DNA of 64,000 bases from assembly GCA_910579975.1 (NCBI GenBank), contig CAJTWU010000001.1, positions 92,372 to 156,371 on the forward strand, read 5' to 3'. The notes beneath the pieces are model-generated. The model was not told the origin of the DNA. It did no database searches and saw only the letters and a list, made by a program, of their open reading frames with translations. Made by a program: the position numbers and the translations under genes. This document shows positions 16,277 through 24,084 of the stretch, piece by piece. Origin of the DNA: an uncultured Vampirovibrio sp. (lineage in GTDB: Bacteria > Cyanobacteriota > Vampirovibrionia > Gastranaerophilales > Gastranaerophilaceae). Position 1 is the stretch's first letter; every line of letters begins with the position of its first letter.

Positions 16277-16594
16277 ATGAGTTGGTTTTATTTATTAATA
16301 GCTGCATTATTTGAAGTAGGATGGCCTTTTGGTTTAAAAATGGCGGATATCTCCGGTGCAAAAATATGGTGGATAATTTTTGCTATTATTGCAATGACTT
16401 TGAGCGGTGTATTTTTATACTTAGCACAAAAAGAAATCCCTATAGGAACGGCTTACGCAGTTTGGACGGGAATAGGTGCAAGCTGTACATTTTTGCTTGG
16501 AGTAGCAGTTTTTCATGATGCGATGAGCTTAATGAGGTTTTTGGGGGTTGTATTTATAATAATTGGAGTTACGCTATTAAAAATTGGACATTAA
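16277..16594 (+). CDS. Small multidrug resistance (SMR) family exporter, Gdx/SugE-like
   Basis: 105 residues with four hydrophobic helices, the exact SMR size. The essential glutamate is Glu13 (LIAALFEVGWPFGLKMA); helix 2 has AMTLSGVFLYLAQKEIP, helix 3 GTAYAVWTGIGA, helix 4 FLGVVFIIIGVTLLKIG. Residues GWPFGLK after the glutamate and the single-gene arrangement favour a Gdx-type dual-topology homodimer (guanidinium or quaternary ammonium export by proton antiport) rather than a paired Ebr-type pump. No guanidine riboswitch is seen upstream; there is no room for a leader. Substrate is inferred. Confidence 0.85.
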   Translation: MSWFYLLIAALFEVGWPFGLKMADISGAKIWWIIFAIIAMTLSGVFLYLAQKEIPIGTAYAVWTGIGASCTFLLGVAVFHDAMSLMRFLGVVFIIIGVTLLKIGH

Positions 16595-16657
16595 AAAAAA
16601 ATTATATTTACCCCCTTTACAATTTTTTTTTATCTGCTAATATAGTTAAGGAAACAT

Positions 16658-16729
16658 TCCTCAGTAGCTCAATGGCGGAGCAACCGGCTGTTAACCGGTA
16701 GGTTGTTGGTTCGAGTCCAACCTGGGGAG
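16658..16729 (+). tRNA. tRNA-Asn (anticodon GTT)
   Basis: 72 nt. Acceptor TCCTCAG pairs with CTGGGGA (one G-U); anticodon stem ACCGG/CCGGT closes the loop CTGTTAA, with GTT as anticodon; T-arm GTTGG-TTCGAGT-CCAAC; discriminator G at 16729. CCA is not encoded. A -10-like TATAGT lies at 16641-16646. Confidence 0.95.
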
Positions 16730-16738
16730 TTTTTTCAT

Positions 16739-16765
16739 AAAAAGCGGGTTTAAACCCGCTTTTTT
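16739..16765 (+). terminator. Rho-independent terminator after tRNA-Asn
   Basis: An 11-bp stem (16739-16749 with 16754-16764), four-base loop, then T. Ten bases after the tRNA. Confidence 0.9.
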
Positions 16766-16893
16766 AGCATATAAAAATTGTTACAATCTTTCATTTTAAT
16801 TTGAAATATGCTACTATGAACATGTACTTGATTTCAAAACAAAGTTAGAATAACTGCGTAAGAGAAATCTTCCAAGAGTATGAGGGATTTTGA

Positions 16894-17599
16894 TTACTTA
16901 TATCGGCAGAGTTCAACTAGATCCAACAATTGTCCATTTCTTTCTACATAAATATTATTCATTATTTGGGCTTTTATAAGATTGGAAACCTTATTATTTA
17001 ATATTTTTTCTATATCATTTTTATAATTTAACCAAGCAGATTGATTATTTTTAAGCTTGTTACACTCTTCTCTAGAAAGCTTAGGTTGTAACTGCTTTAA
17101 ATGACTTTCTATTTCATTAGAGTGCCATTCTGATTCTTTGATATAGCATCTTTCTTTATCTATATTTGTTGATGATTTAGATAAACAATTTTCAAGTCTG
17201 TTTGATAAAAAGCGTTCCTGTTTATAAGGAAGTTTATTATTGAGATTATTTAAAATAAATAGTCGATTGTAGTTCATTTCATAGGTGTTATTTTTTGCGA
17301 ATAAATAATACATTGTACCTAGTGAGCTTTGTAATAGAGAGTTAACAGAATCTTCTGTAGAGTTTTTATATAGCTTCCATAAATCTTGATTATGATTAAT
17401 GTTTTGCAATTTAGGAAGAATACTGTTAATTTCTTTTTCTGTTTCAAAAGAGGCTTGTATTGCACAATTCGCCATTAGAATATTGCCACTTAAGCCTTTT
17501 AAACACTCACTCATATTCTGTTCAATTGTTTCAAGACTTGCAAATGCAAGTGTGCCTGAAATAAAAAAAAGTTAGCAACAATAAATATAGTTTTCTCAT
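16894..17599 (-). pseudogene. Secreted LprI/DUF1311-like protein, frameshifted in its signal peptide
   Basis: The open frame from ATG 17514 gives 206 residues with no export signal. Extending upstream in that frame shows GTLAFA-SLETIEQNMSECL, a signal-peptidase site, ended by a stop next to a run of eight T (17563-17570 as A on the plus strand). Another frame starts at ATG 17599 with MRKLYLLLLTFF, a classic signal-peptide start; removing one T joins both into a 234-residue protein. TATTAT lies six bases before ATG 17599, matching the leaderless starts here. The C-terminal QSAWLNYKNDIEKILN resembles LprI-type DUF1311 (lysozyme inhibitor-like). It may be phase-variable, decayed or a sequencing error. 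Confidence 0.65.
17563..17570. repeat. Eight-base homopolymer in the signal-peptide coding region
   Basis: Poly-A on the plus strand, poly-T in the coding sense. Seven T would restore one 234-residue reading frame. Confidence 0.8.
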
Positions 17600-17605
17600 A
17601 AATTT

Positions 17606-17611
17606 ATAATA
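17606..17611 (-). promoter_or_regulatory. -10 box of the LprI-like gene, leaderless spacing
   Basis: TATTAT then six bases then ATG 17599 on the minus strand. It identifies the ancestral start codon. Confidence 0.5.
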
Positions 17612-17691
17612 TCGAATTTTATGAGATTTTGTCAATTCATAAAGAAAAGGAGGATAAAAAATGATTAATGACAATGCACTTTAAATAAGAC

Positions 17692-19245
17692 TTAGATTTT
17701 TTCTAAATCTTTTCTTGCGTTTGTAATTCCATTTATGTTGAATTTTTCTTGTAATACAGTCATAAGTGATGGATTTAATAGTATTGGAGTACATTTACCA
17801 ACAAAAACCTTTGTATTTTCTTGTCCGGAAAAATAAATCATTTGTGAAATTGAATCACGGTCGCATTTTGGGAAGAATGCTGTTATTGGAATATCATAGT
17901 TTTTAATATCGTTATAAAATTCTACCATGCAGTGAGAATCAAAACATGCATTGATTGTAATAACATTTTCTTTTTCTATATTATAAGAAAATGAAATAAT
18001 GAGTATGTCATCAGAAGCAAGTTTAATCAATTTTTCAAAATATGCTTTTTGTTCAAGCGAGTATCTTTCAAGACCGATTAAAATTATGTGTTTATAATTA
18101 CTGCTTTCAATTTTATCTTTAATTTTTTTATGTGTCTTTTCATAATCACATCCGATTTTTACGCTTTCACACTGTTTACCGGTTTTGAAGCCTTTTGCGT
18201 TTTCAGCAGCTTCAATTACTTTTGAAAAATCATTATCTTTAATTTGTATAACACCTTTTGGACAGGTATAATCAGTAGTAAATAACAAGCCGCGATAAAG
18301 ATTTTCTATATTGTGAAGAGAATGTTTTGTAAGAATAATCGCACCGGGGAAGGTTGCAAAATCTAAAAGACAATTTTCTACGCCTTGCCCATATTGCCCT
18401 TTAAGATTTTTATATTCATTAAAGATAGGGAAATTATGAGCAATCATCATATCATCATGGGTATAAACATCAATTTCAGTATTTTTCAACGCTTCAAGAA
18501 TAGTTTCAAGCTCTCTAATATTAGAGCCTACTACCAGGACTGCTTTTGACGGTACAGTTGAAAACGAAACTTCTGCTTCTTGCATTTTGCCATAGCGTTC
18601 TTCTTGAGCCAATCGTACTAAATGCATAATTTCATTGTTTATACTTGCGGCTGACTTTATTTCGTTTTTCAAACTTTCTATTTCGACTTCTTCACCAATT
18701 TTATTCAGAAGTTTTAAAACTGTTAAATAACCGCTATCATATTTTTTATCAAAACTTTCTAAGTCCATAAGATTAATGCTTATACTTTTTGCAATAATTA
18801 GCATAATCTTTTGCAAATCTCTAATTTCAGGATCCATTGCTTCAACATTTTTTTTGATTTCGCTTTCGCCATAACGAATTGCAGAAATTACATCTTTGGT
18901 TTCTTTGAATAATTCAAGATTGCCAATCTTGTCTTTGGCAAAATCTTCTTCACCGCAAATATCGTTGTATTTTTCAATGATTGACGGCAATTCTTCTTTA
19001 AACCTTGTAACAGCGGATGTAAAACTGCTTTCAGTAAATTCAGGGTTTGAAACAGCAATTGTAATGGTGTTTAGAATAAGTGCTTCGACATTTTTATCTA
19101 CAATTCCCTGTTGATAAAGATTAAGTGCATATTTAGTAATAAATCTCAAATATAATACCAAAACTGCTTGCAAAGCATATGTTCTTGGATTAATTGAGCA
19201 AATCCCTTTTGAAATACAACTATCATATTGAAAATCATTTGTCAT
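17692..19245 (-). CDS. Divergent hybrid-cluster-protein-like protein with degenerate metal site
   Basis: 517 residues. The body resembles hybrid cluster protein / CODH-fold enzymes: PRTYALQAVLVLYLRF and a helical N-terminal domain, then a Rossmann-like domain with VLVVGSNIRELETILEAL and DVYTHDDMMIAHNFP, which parallels the cluster-binding YTHGEMLPAHGYP of true HCP. However, the later cluster cysteines seem lost: the GGCDG-type site reads IGLERYS, the TAGCAKYR-type site reads ISFSYNIE, and the TTNC-type site reads LTKHS. N-terminal Cys10 and Cys16 (CISKGICS) could still bind a cluster. HCP reduces hydroxylamine or NO; this protein probably has another role. Its TATCAT box is six bases from the start, divergent from recG. 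Confidence 0.6.
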   Translation of the reverse strand: MTNDFQYDSCISKGICSINPRTYALQAVLVLYLRFITKYALNLYQQGIVDKNVEALILNTITIAVSNPEFTESSFTSAVTRFKEELPSIIEKYNDICGEEDFAKDKIGNLELFKETKDVISAIRYGESEIKKNVEAMDPEIRDLQKIMLIIAKSISINLMDLESFDKKYDSGYLTVLKLLNKIGEEVEIESLKNEIKSAASINNEIMHLVRLAQEERYGKMQEAEVSFSTVPSKAVLVVGSNIRELETILEALKNTEIDVYTHDDMMIAHNFPIFNEYKNLKGQYGQGVENCLLDFATFPGAIILTKHSLHNIENLYRGLLFTTDYTCPKGVIQIKDNDFSKVIEAAENAKGFKTGKQCESVKIGCDYEKTHKKIKDKIESSNYKHIILIGLERYSLEQKAYFEKLIKLASDDILIISFSYNIEKENVITINACFDSHCMVEFYNDIKNYDIPITAFFPKCDRDSISQMIYFSGQENTKVFVGKCTPILLNPSLMTVLQEKFNINGITNARKDLEKI

Positions 19246-19251
19246 ATAGTT

Positions 19252-19257
19252 ATGATA
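19252..19257 (-). promoter_or_regulatory. -10 box of the HCP-like gene, leaderless spacing
   Basis: TATCAT, six bases, ATG 19245 on the minus strand. Confidence 0.4.
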
Positions 19258-19295
19258 AATTCATTTATTAAAAAATAAATTGCCCTAAGTGGTGA

Positions 19296-19301
19296 TATAA
19301 T
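19296..19301 (+). promoter_or_regulatory. -10 box of recG, leaderless spacing
   Basis: TATAAT, six bases, ATG 19308. No Shine-Dalgarno sequence. Confidence 0.55.
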
Positions 19302-19307
19302 ATTCCT

Positions 19308-21674
19308 ATGGATAACTTGGAACAAGTTAAAAAAGCTGTTGAGATAGAGGTAAAACACAAGTATATTAATATTAACGGGAAAAGCCGTAATTTTTCTTCG
19401 TTTATTTGTTCTGTGTTAAGAAAAGAAATAAAACTTTATCCTGACAATCCAAAGTGGAAAGTTTTACTTGAGCATTTTGAGCGATATCATATGGAAACAT
19501 TACCATCTCGCAAAAAATCTCTTGAAAGACTTGTTTCTGTAATAAAATCACAATATATTGACCCGCCTGAACCTGAAGTTACAGAACATAAACCGCTTTC
19601 AGGCATGGATGTAATGTATATTAAAGGTGTTGGACCAAAGATTGCTTATATACTTAATAAGCTTGGAATTTATACAGCAAGTGATTTGTTATATTATTTC
19701 CCGCGTAAACACATTGACTATTCTACAAGAACACGAATACGCGACCTTGAAGAAGGTATGACAACTACAATTTTTGGAACGATTAAATCGGTTGAAGCTT
19801 TTACGACAAAAAGTAATCTTGGTGTTATCAAGGTTAAGATAGCAGACGGTTCGGGAAGTATAAATCTAAGCTTTTTTGCCTCAAAATCTTCAAAATATGT
19901 TCTTGAAAGAATGAAATCACAGTTCCCAAAAGGTTCAGGAATAATGGTTTCGGGTGTGGTTAAGCTTAATTCTTATGACGGACGGCTAACATTAGATAAG
20001 CCAACATATTCACTGATGGATGATGAGGCACTTGCACCAACTAATCTTAATTTAGCAAGAATAGTACCAATTTATTCATTAAGTGAAAATTTGAGTATCA
20101 AAACCTTGCGTAAGGCGATAAATAGTGTTCTTGAAACTTATGCTGATGAAATTGAAACAGTTTTGCCGGGGTTTATTTTAAAGAAATATAATATTATGGA
20201 AAAGCGGGAAGCTTTAAGACAAATTCATTTTCCCGATAGTAAGGAAAAACTCGATGTTGCGAGGTTTTCGCTTGTATTTGAGGAGTTCTTTTTAATCCAG
20301 TTGAAACTTGCACTTTTGCGTGAAGAGAATAATAAAAATCTTGCTTCAATTCCTCTGGAAATCAAAAAAGACGGACTTGTAATGAATTTTATTAACTCTT
20401 TACCGTTTAAACTCACTGAAGCTCAGCAAAGGGCTGTTAATGAGATTTTGATGGACTTAAATTCAACGAAGCCTATGCAAAGATTGCTTCAAGGGGATGT
20501 AGGAAGTGGAAAAACTGTAGTGGCAACAATTATGCTTCTTGCGGCAATTGAGAACGGTTATCAGGCTGCAATTATGGCTCCTACTGAAATCTTAGCCCAG
20601 CAGCATTACAATAATATGTTTAAATGGCTTAATCCGCTGGGAATAAAGATTGAATTGTTTTTGGGAAGTAATACTAAAAAACGCCGTGAGCTTGCCGAAA
20701 CTAATCTTCGAAACGGTCAGACAGATATAGCTGTAGGTACGCATGCCTTAATACAAAACAGTGTTGAGTTCGCAAATCTCGGGGCAGTTGTAATTGATGA
20801 ACAGCATAGATTTGGAGTTAAACAGCGTCTTGCATTGAGGAAAAAATCTCAAAGCCCTCAGGTTTTAACAATGACAGCTACTCCTATCCCGAGGACATTA
20901 GCAATAACAATGAACGGAGACTTGGATTTGACTATTATTGACGAATTACCTAATGGCAGGAAACCAATCCTAACATATATGACAAATTCTCGTAAGCAAA
21001 TTGCTGATTTAATCCGTCGCGAAGTTTCTGAAGGAAGACAAGCTTATATTGTTTATCCGTTAATAGAAGAGAGTGAAACACTTTCGGCAAAGGCTGCTAC
21101 AGCCGAGAAGGAAAAATGGGAAACACAAGTATTTCCTGAATACAAAATTGGACTTTTACACGGTAAACTCAAAAATGATGAAAAAGAAGATGTGATGACG
21201 AAATTTAAGAATAAAGAATATGATATTCTTGTTTCGACAACTGTTGTTGAAGTCGGAGTTGATGTTCCTAATGCTACAGTAATTGTTATTGAAAACGCGG
21301 AACGATTTGGGCTTTCTCAATTACATCAGCTTCGCGGCCGTGTTGGAAGAAGTGACTTGCAGTCTTATTGTCTTCTCTCTTCTTCAACAAAATCACAGGA
21401 AACACGTGCAAGACTTGATATTATGACTCAAACAAATGATGGGTTTGTTATTGCAGAAAAAGATTTACAAATCCGCGGTCCGGGAGAATTTTTAGGTACA
21501 CGTCAAAGCGGTTTGCCTGATATGATTATCGGCGATATTGTTAATGACTCAAAAATCCTTGAACAGGCAAGAAGTGAAGCTATTAGTTTTGTTAAAAGCT
21601 ATAATATTGAGGATTATCCTTTATTAAAAAATTCAAAAGGTTTGAATTTTGACGGAGATATTTTTAACTCCTAG
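19308..21674 (+). CDS. recG: ATP-dependent DNA helicase RecG
   Basis: 788 residues. A superfamily 2 helicase that remodels stalled forks and Holliday junctions. An N-terminal extension of about 100 residues (longer than the E. coli protein, like cyanobacterial RecG) precedes a helix-hairpin-helix-like KGVGPKIAYILNKLGI, the OB-fold wedge domain, and the helicase core: LLQGDVGSGKTVVA (Walker A), DEQHRFGVKQR (DEQH box), MTATPIPRTLA (motif III), STTVVEVGVDVPNA (motif V), QLHQLRGRVGRS (motif VI), and the RecG hook RGPGEFLGTRQSG. All motifs are intact. A candidate antisense promoter starts four bases after its stop. Confidence 0.96.
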   Translation: MDNLEQVKKAVEIEVKHKYININGKSRNFSSFICSVLRKEIKLYPDNPKWKVLLEHFERYHMETLPSRKKSLERLVSVIKSQYIDPPEPEVTEHKPLSGMDVMYIKGVGPKIAYILNKLGIYTASDLLYYFPRKHIDYSTRTRIRDLEEGMTTTIFGTIKSVEAFTTKSNLGVIKVKIADGSGSINLSFFASKSSKYVLERMKSQFPKGSGIMVSGVVKLNSYDGRLTLDKPTYSLMDDEALAPTNLNLARIVPIYSLSENLSIKTLRKAINSVLETYADEIETVLPGFILKKYNIMEKREALRQIHFPDSKEKLDVARFSLVFEEFFLIQLKLALLREENNKNLASIPLEIKKDGLVMNFINSLPFKLTEAQQRAVNEILMDLNSTKPMQRLLQGDVGSGKTVVATIMLLAAIENGYQAAIMAPTEILAQQHYNNMFKWLNPLGIKIELFLGSNTKKRRELAETNLRNGQTDIAVGTHALIQNSVEFANLGAVVIDEQHRFGVKQRLALRKKSQSPQVLTMTATPIPRTLAITMNGDLDLTIIDELPNGRKPILTYMTNSRKQIADLIRREVSEGRQAYIVYPLIEESETLSAKAATAEKEKWETQVFPEYKIGLLHGKLKNDEKEDVMTKFKNKEYDILVSTTVVEVGVDVPNATVIVIENAERFGLSQLHQLRGRVGRSDLQSYCLLSSSTKSQETRARLDIMTQTNDGFVIAEKDLQIRGPGEFLGTRQSGLPDMIIGDIVNDSKILEQARSEAISFVKSYNIEDYPLLKNSKGLNFDGDIFNS

Positions 21675-21677
21675 GGG

Positions 21678-21705
21678 TTGAAAAATTTATCAAATAGGTT
21701 AAAAT
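21678..21705 (+). promoter_or_regulatory. Antisense promoter of locus B
   Basis: TTGAAA (21678-21683), 16 bases, TAAAAT (21700-21705). It points into the 3' end of the minus-strand peptide gene, mirroring the antisense promoter of locus A. Confidence 0.5.
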
Positions 21706-21711
21706 AAGAAT

Positions 21712-21800
21712 ATAGGCAAGGGTGCAGCGAACACCCTTACCACCCGATTAACGGGTTTGTAGAATTAGAACTAATGTTATTACTAGCATTAGTTCTTTTG
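21712..21800 (+). ncRNA. Predicted antisense RNA (antitoxin candidate) of locus B
   Basis: From the promoter at 21678-21705, RNA would begin near 21712 and run across the 3' half of the peptide gene to a perfect 10-bp inverted repeat, AGAACTAATG/CATTAGTTCT (21767-21776, 21787-21796), followed by TTT. Predicted size is about 90 nt. An inner hairpin AAGGGTG/CACCCTT (21718-21738) would form near its 5' end. Confidence 0.45.
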
Positions 21801-21819
21801 CTGTGATTTCAACTAACAT
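21748..21819 (-). CDS. 23-residue hydrophobic peptide, candidate type I toxin (locus B)
   Basis: Reads MLVEITAKELMLV, then ITLVLILQTR, with an excellent AAAGGAGG five bases before the ATG. One hydrophobic span follows a short amphipathic start, as in membrane-acting type I toxins. It aligns with the locus A peptide over 16 positions with the same Thr and Leu spacing. The start codon and Shine-Dalgarno sit in the loop of a perfect 11-bp hairpin (21806-21816 with 21836-21846). On the minus strand the mRNA would end at the AAGGGTG/CACCCTT hairpin (21718-21738) followed by T-rich sequence. No known family is claimed. Its own promoter is unclear: TAGAAT at 21870-21875 is the best -10, without a good -35. 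Confidence 0.6.
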   Translation of the reverse strand: MLVEITAKELMLVITLVLILQTR

Positions 21820-21846
21820 TTGAACCTCCTTTCGTTTAGTTGAAAT
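21806..21846 (-). promoter_or_regulatory. Hairpin around the start of the locus B peptide
   Basis: ATTTCAACTAA (21806-21816) and its exact complement (21836-21846) enclose a 19-base loop that holds the Shine-Dalgarno sequence and the ATG. It should limit ribosome entry. Confidence 0.6.
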
Positions 21847-21949
21847 GTTTGTTAAAACCTTTTGCCTATATTCTATTTTGAATGTACTAAATATATTTTA
21901 TCAAATAAAAGAATATATATCAATATTTTAAGTTATCTTTTTAATGGAT

Positions 21950-23212
21950 TTATATTCTCGTAACGGAAAAACTGTTAAATGGTCCTAATTCACTAATCGG
22001 AATAGAAATATCTAGCCCTGCTCGATGAGGATTCGTTAAAATAATTGTATTATCTGCCTGTGAAAATCCTTTAATGGAATATGCATGTGCTTGCAAAAGG
22101 TTGTATTGAGGATTCGCTCTTGCAAATTGAGCCTGTAAAATATATTCATTTTTACCAGCATATTTAGATAAATAATTAATTAAATTATCTCGTATTTCTT
22201 TGCAATCAATTGAATATACTTCAACATTGGCATTATTACCTACTAAACTCTTTAAGCCAATACTGCCACCAGCTTTCCAGCCACCTTCATTCATTGTTAA
22301 TTTAGGTGTAATTTCTGATAATTTGTTTATAGGAGTTTCGTACAATCCTGCACCATATGCCAGTTCAATAGATGCCAAACCATCTCCACTAGCACCTATA
22401 TGTGGTATATTAGGATTGACATTATCCAATAATATAGGAGTTTTATTATTTGCAGTTTGTACATATAATCTTCCTGCTTTGTCTGTAGAAAACATTCTAT
22501 AAAGATGGCATCTGCCCTTGCCCGAACCCATCAAAGCTTCTAATTGGCTTACAAAATAACAATTGCCAATTCTCCCTTGGTGACTGTTAAATCTGGCAAT
22601 CGGAGGGAATAGTTTCATATAGGCAGATTCACTAAATGCTAATTCTTCAACTGTTTCACCATTATTCATAAACATTTTCCCATTTATTGAAAAAACATCT
22701 CCAACTTTTGTTTCTTGTATTATTTTACTGGCAGAAATTTCTTTACCATATTTAGGGAAATATCTTCCAGTATGAATCAAAGACTCCATATCCCCTAATA
22801 TATTTGGATTTACCGTTGCATTAAATGATGTGCCATTGTATTCACATAAACCTGTTTTTAGCGCAGTATATATTTCTTTGTCACAATTTTCTGCTGTTTG
22901 AACCATTTTTCTGCTTCTTATAACAAAATCTTTAATAGCAATCGGATTGTTAATAAGTTCTTGCAAGTTAGAATTATTTTTATTGAATCTCAAAAAATTC
23001 ACATAATCCTCTGCTGTAAATTCTGTTATGCCATTTCGTTTCAAAATATTACCAAATTCTGCGAAAGAAATGTTTTCAAGCTTCTTACCAATTTGAACAA
23101 TATCAGAAGACAAACCTCTGCTCATAGTAAGTTTAGGCAAACTTTTTGCAGGATAAGTTTGTAATAATTTAGATGTACATTTTTCAATAGTTACAAGACC
23201 TTTAATTATCAT
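21950..23212 (-). CDS. Calpain-like cysteine protease domain protein
   Basis: 420 residues. The C-terminal half has the C2 (calpain) protease triad in the right order: Cys218 in HQGRIGNCYFVSQLEALM, His376 in LLQAHAYSI, and Asn394 in IILTNPHR. Residues 1-200 are an unrecognised, partly helical region that may be a prodomain or targeting segment. No signal peptide or membrane span is visible, so it is either cytosolic or exported by a non-Sec route. It lies 40 bases behind a gene of unknown function on the same strand, and the two look co-transcribed. Bacterial calpain-like proteins are poorly known; the substrate cannot be inferred. Confidence 0.7.
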   Translation of the reverse strand: MIIKGLVTIEKCTSKLLQTYPAKSLPKLTMSRGLSSDIVQIGKKLENISFAEFGNILKRNGITEFTAEDYVNFLRFNKNNSNLQELINNPIAIKDFVIRSRKMVQTAENCDKEIYTALKTGLCEYNGTSFNATVNPNILGDMESLIHTGRYFPKYGKEISASKIIQETKVGDVFSINGKMFMNNGETVEELAFSESAYMKLFPPIARFNSHQGRIGNCYFVSQLEALMGSGKGRCHLYRMFSTDKAGRLYVQTANNKTPILLDNVNPNIPHIGASGDGLASIELAYGAGLYETPINKLSEITPKLTMNEGGWKAGGSIGLKSLVGNNANVEVYSIDCKEIRDNLINYLSKYAGKNEYILQAQFARANPQYNLLQAHAYSIKGFSQADNTIILTNPHRAGLDISIPISELGPFNSFSVTRI

Positions 23213-23252
23213 TATTTCTTCTTAATTTCCTTATTTTTAAATTTTTATCAAT

Positions 23253-23792
23253 TTAAGTTAAATTCAAAAAATCCTTAATTGCTGATAAAATATCTTTTTC
23301 TGAAAGATTTTGTTCTTGTTTTATGGTGTCAATAACTTTACCTCTTTCAAGAATAAGAAATTCTCCACTAATTTGATTGCCAATTTCATCTGTGACTGAT
23401 TCAGAATAATTTTTGTATACAATATTTTTTGTATCTGATTTGTACACAACACTTTTAATAGTATCAGTACTGTCATATAAAATAGAAGTATTTGCATCTT
23501 CGTATATTAATCGTGAAGTAGGATTTTTACTATAACTACCTTGAATTAAACCTCTTCTAACACCACGATAAACATTTGCAGGATATGTAAAAATACCATT
23601 GTCTGCAAATTCTTTTACATAATTTTTTTCTCCTTGCCTTATTACTCGCTCGATTGTACCATTTTCATATTGTAGCTCAACTTGGTCGCCCTTGCGTAAT
23701 ATGGTTTTAATCTTGCCACTGAATGGTTGTGTATTTAAATAAGCCTTACCACGATTGAAAACAATTTCAGATAATTTAAAAAATCTTACCAT
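23253..23792 (-). CDS. Protein of unknown function upstream of the calpain-like gene
   Basis: 179 residues, mostly predicted beta-rich with repeated charged turns (FSGKIKTILRKGDQVELQY, IYEDANTSILYDSTDTIKSV, ERGKVIDTIKQEQNLSE). It shows weak internal periodicity like beta-strand repeat proteins and no signal peptide or cysteine. A GGGAG motif lies about ten bases before the ATG. Being directly upstream of the calpain-like gene, it could be a substrate, inhibitor or scaffold for it; that is a guess from position only. Confidence 0.5.
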   Translation of the reverse strand: MVRFFKLSEIVFNRGKAYLNTQPFSGKIKTILRKGDQVELQYENGTIERVIRQGEKNYVKEFADNGIFTYPANVYRGVRRGLIQGSYSKNPTSRLIYEDANTSILYDSTDTIKSVVYKSDTKNIVYKNYSESVTDEIGNQISGEFLILERGKVIDTIKQEQNLSEKDILSAIKDFLNLT

Positions 23793-24084
23793 GTTTAAAT
23801 AACTCCCTTTGATATATTCCCATGAAATTTACTTATGTATAAATAAATAAAAAAGTTTTATATTTAAAAATTGCTTAAAGTATTAAGTTTTATTAATAAG
23901 AAAATAGAGAATAAGGTCGGGTTCGCTATATCAATTTGATAGGAGTCTAATATGTTTTTTGTATGTCACCCCATATATTAGGGGCTAGTTAGCTTTCGTT
24001 CGACATCGTTCTATTGAAAGAAATCATCTATTTAGAGGTTATTTTGCATGTAATCTTTTCCTACAATAAAATCGGGAGAGGAAT
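23793..24084 (+). promoter_or_regulatory. Structured divergent spacer with a nine-codon uORF
   Basis: The 292-bp spacer upstream of the TPR gene holds a short ORF at 23952-23981 (MFFVCHPIY) with AGGAG nine bases before its ATG. CCCC/GGGG (23969-23972, 23981-23984) forms a small hairpin over its stop, and CTTTC/GAAAG pairs further on. This looks like a structured leader, but I recognise no riboswitch class. Confidence 0.35.

Larger units (their letters stand above)
21707..21874. repeat. 13-bp inverted repeat bracketing locus B
   Basis: AGAATATAGGCAA at 21707-21719 and its exact complement at 21862-21874. In an RNA spanning the locus, the ends could pair, as in fold-back type I toxin mRNAs. 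The repeat also places the same TAGAAT/GAATAT-type AT-rich box at both ends. Confidence 0.7.

Noticed and set aside
16200..16277. Guanidine riboswitch ahead of the SMR exporter
   Set aside because: The -10 box is six bases from the start codon, leaving no leader, and no riboswitch motif is seen.
17661..17684. Seven-codon ORF (MINDNAL) with a strong AGGAGG
   Set aside because: Too short to call a gene; it may be the remnant of a lost gene start between two minus-strand genes.
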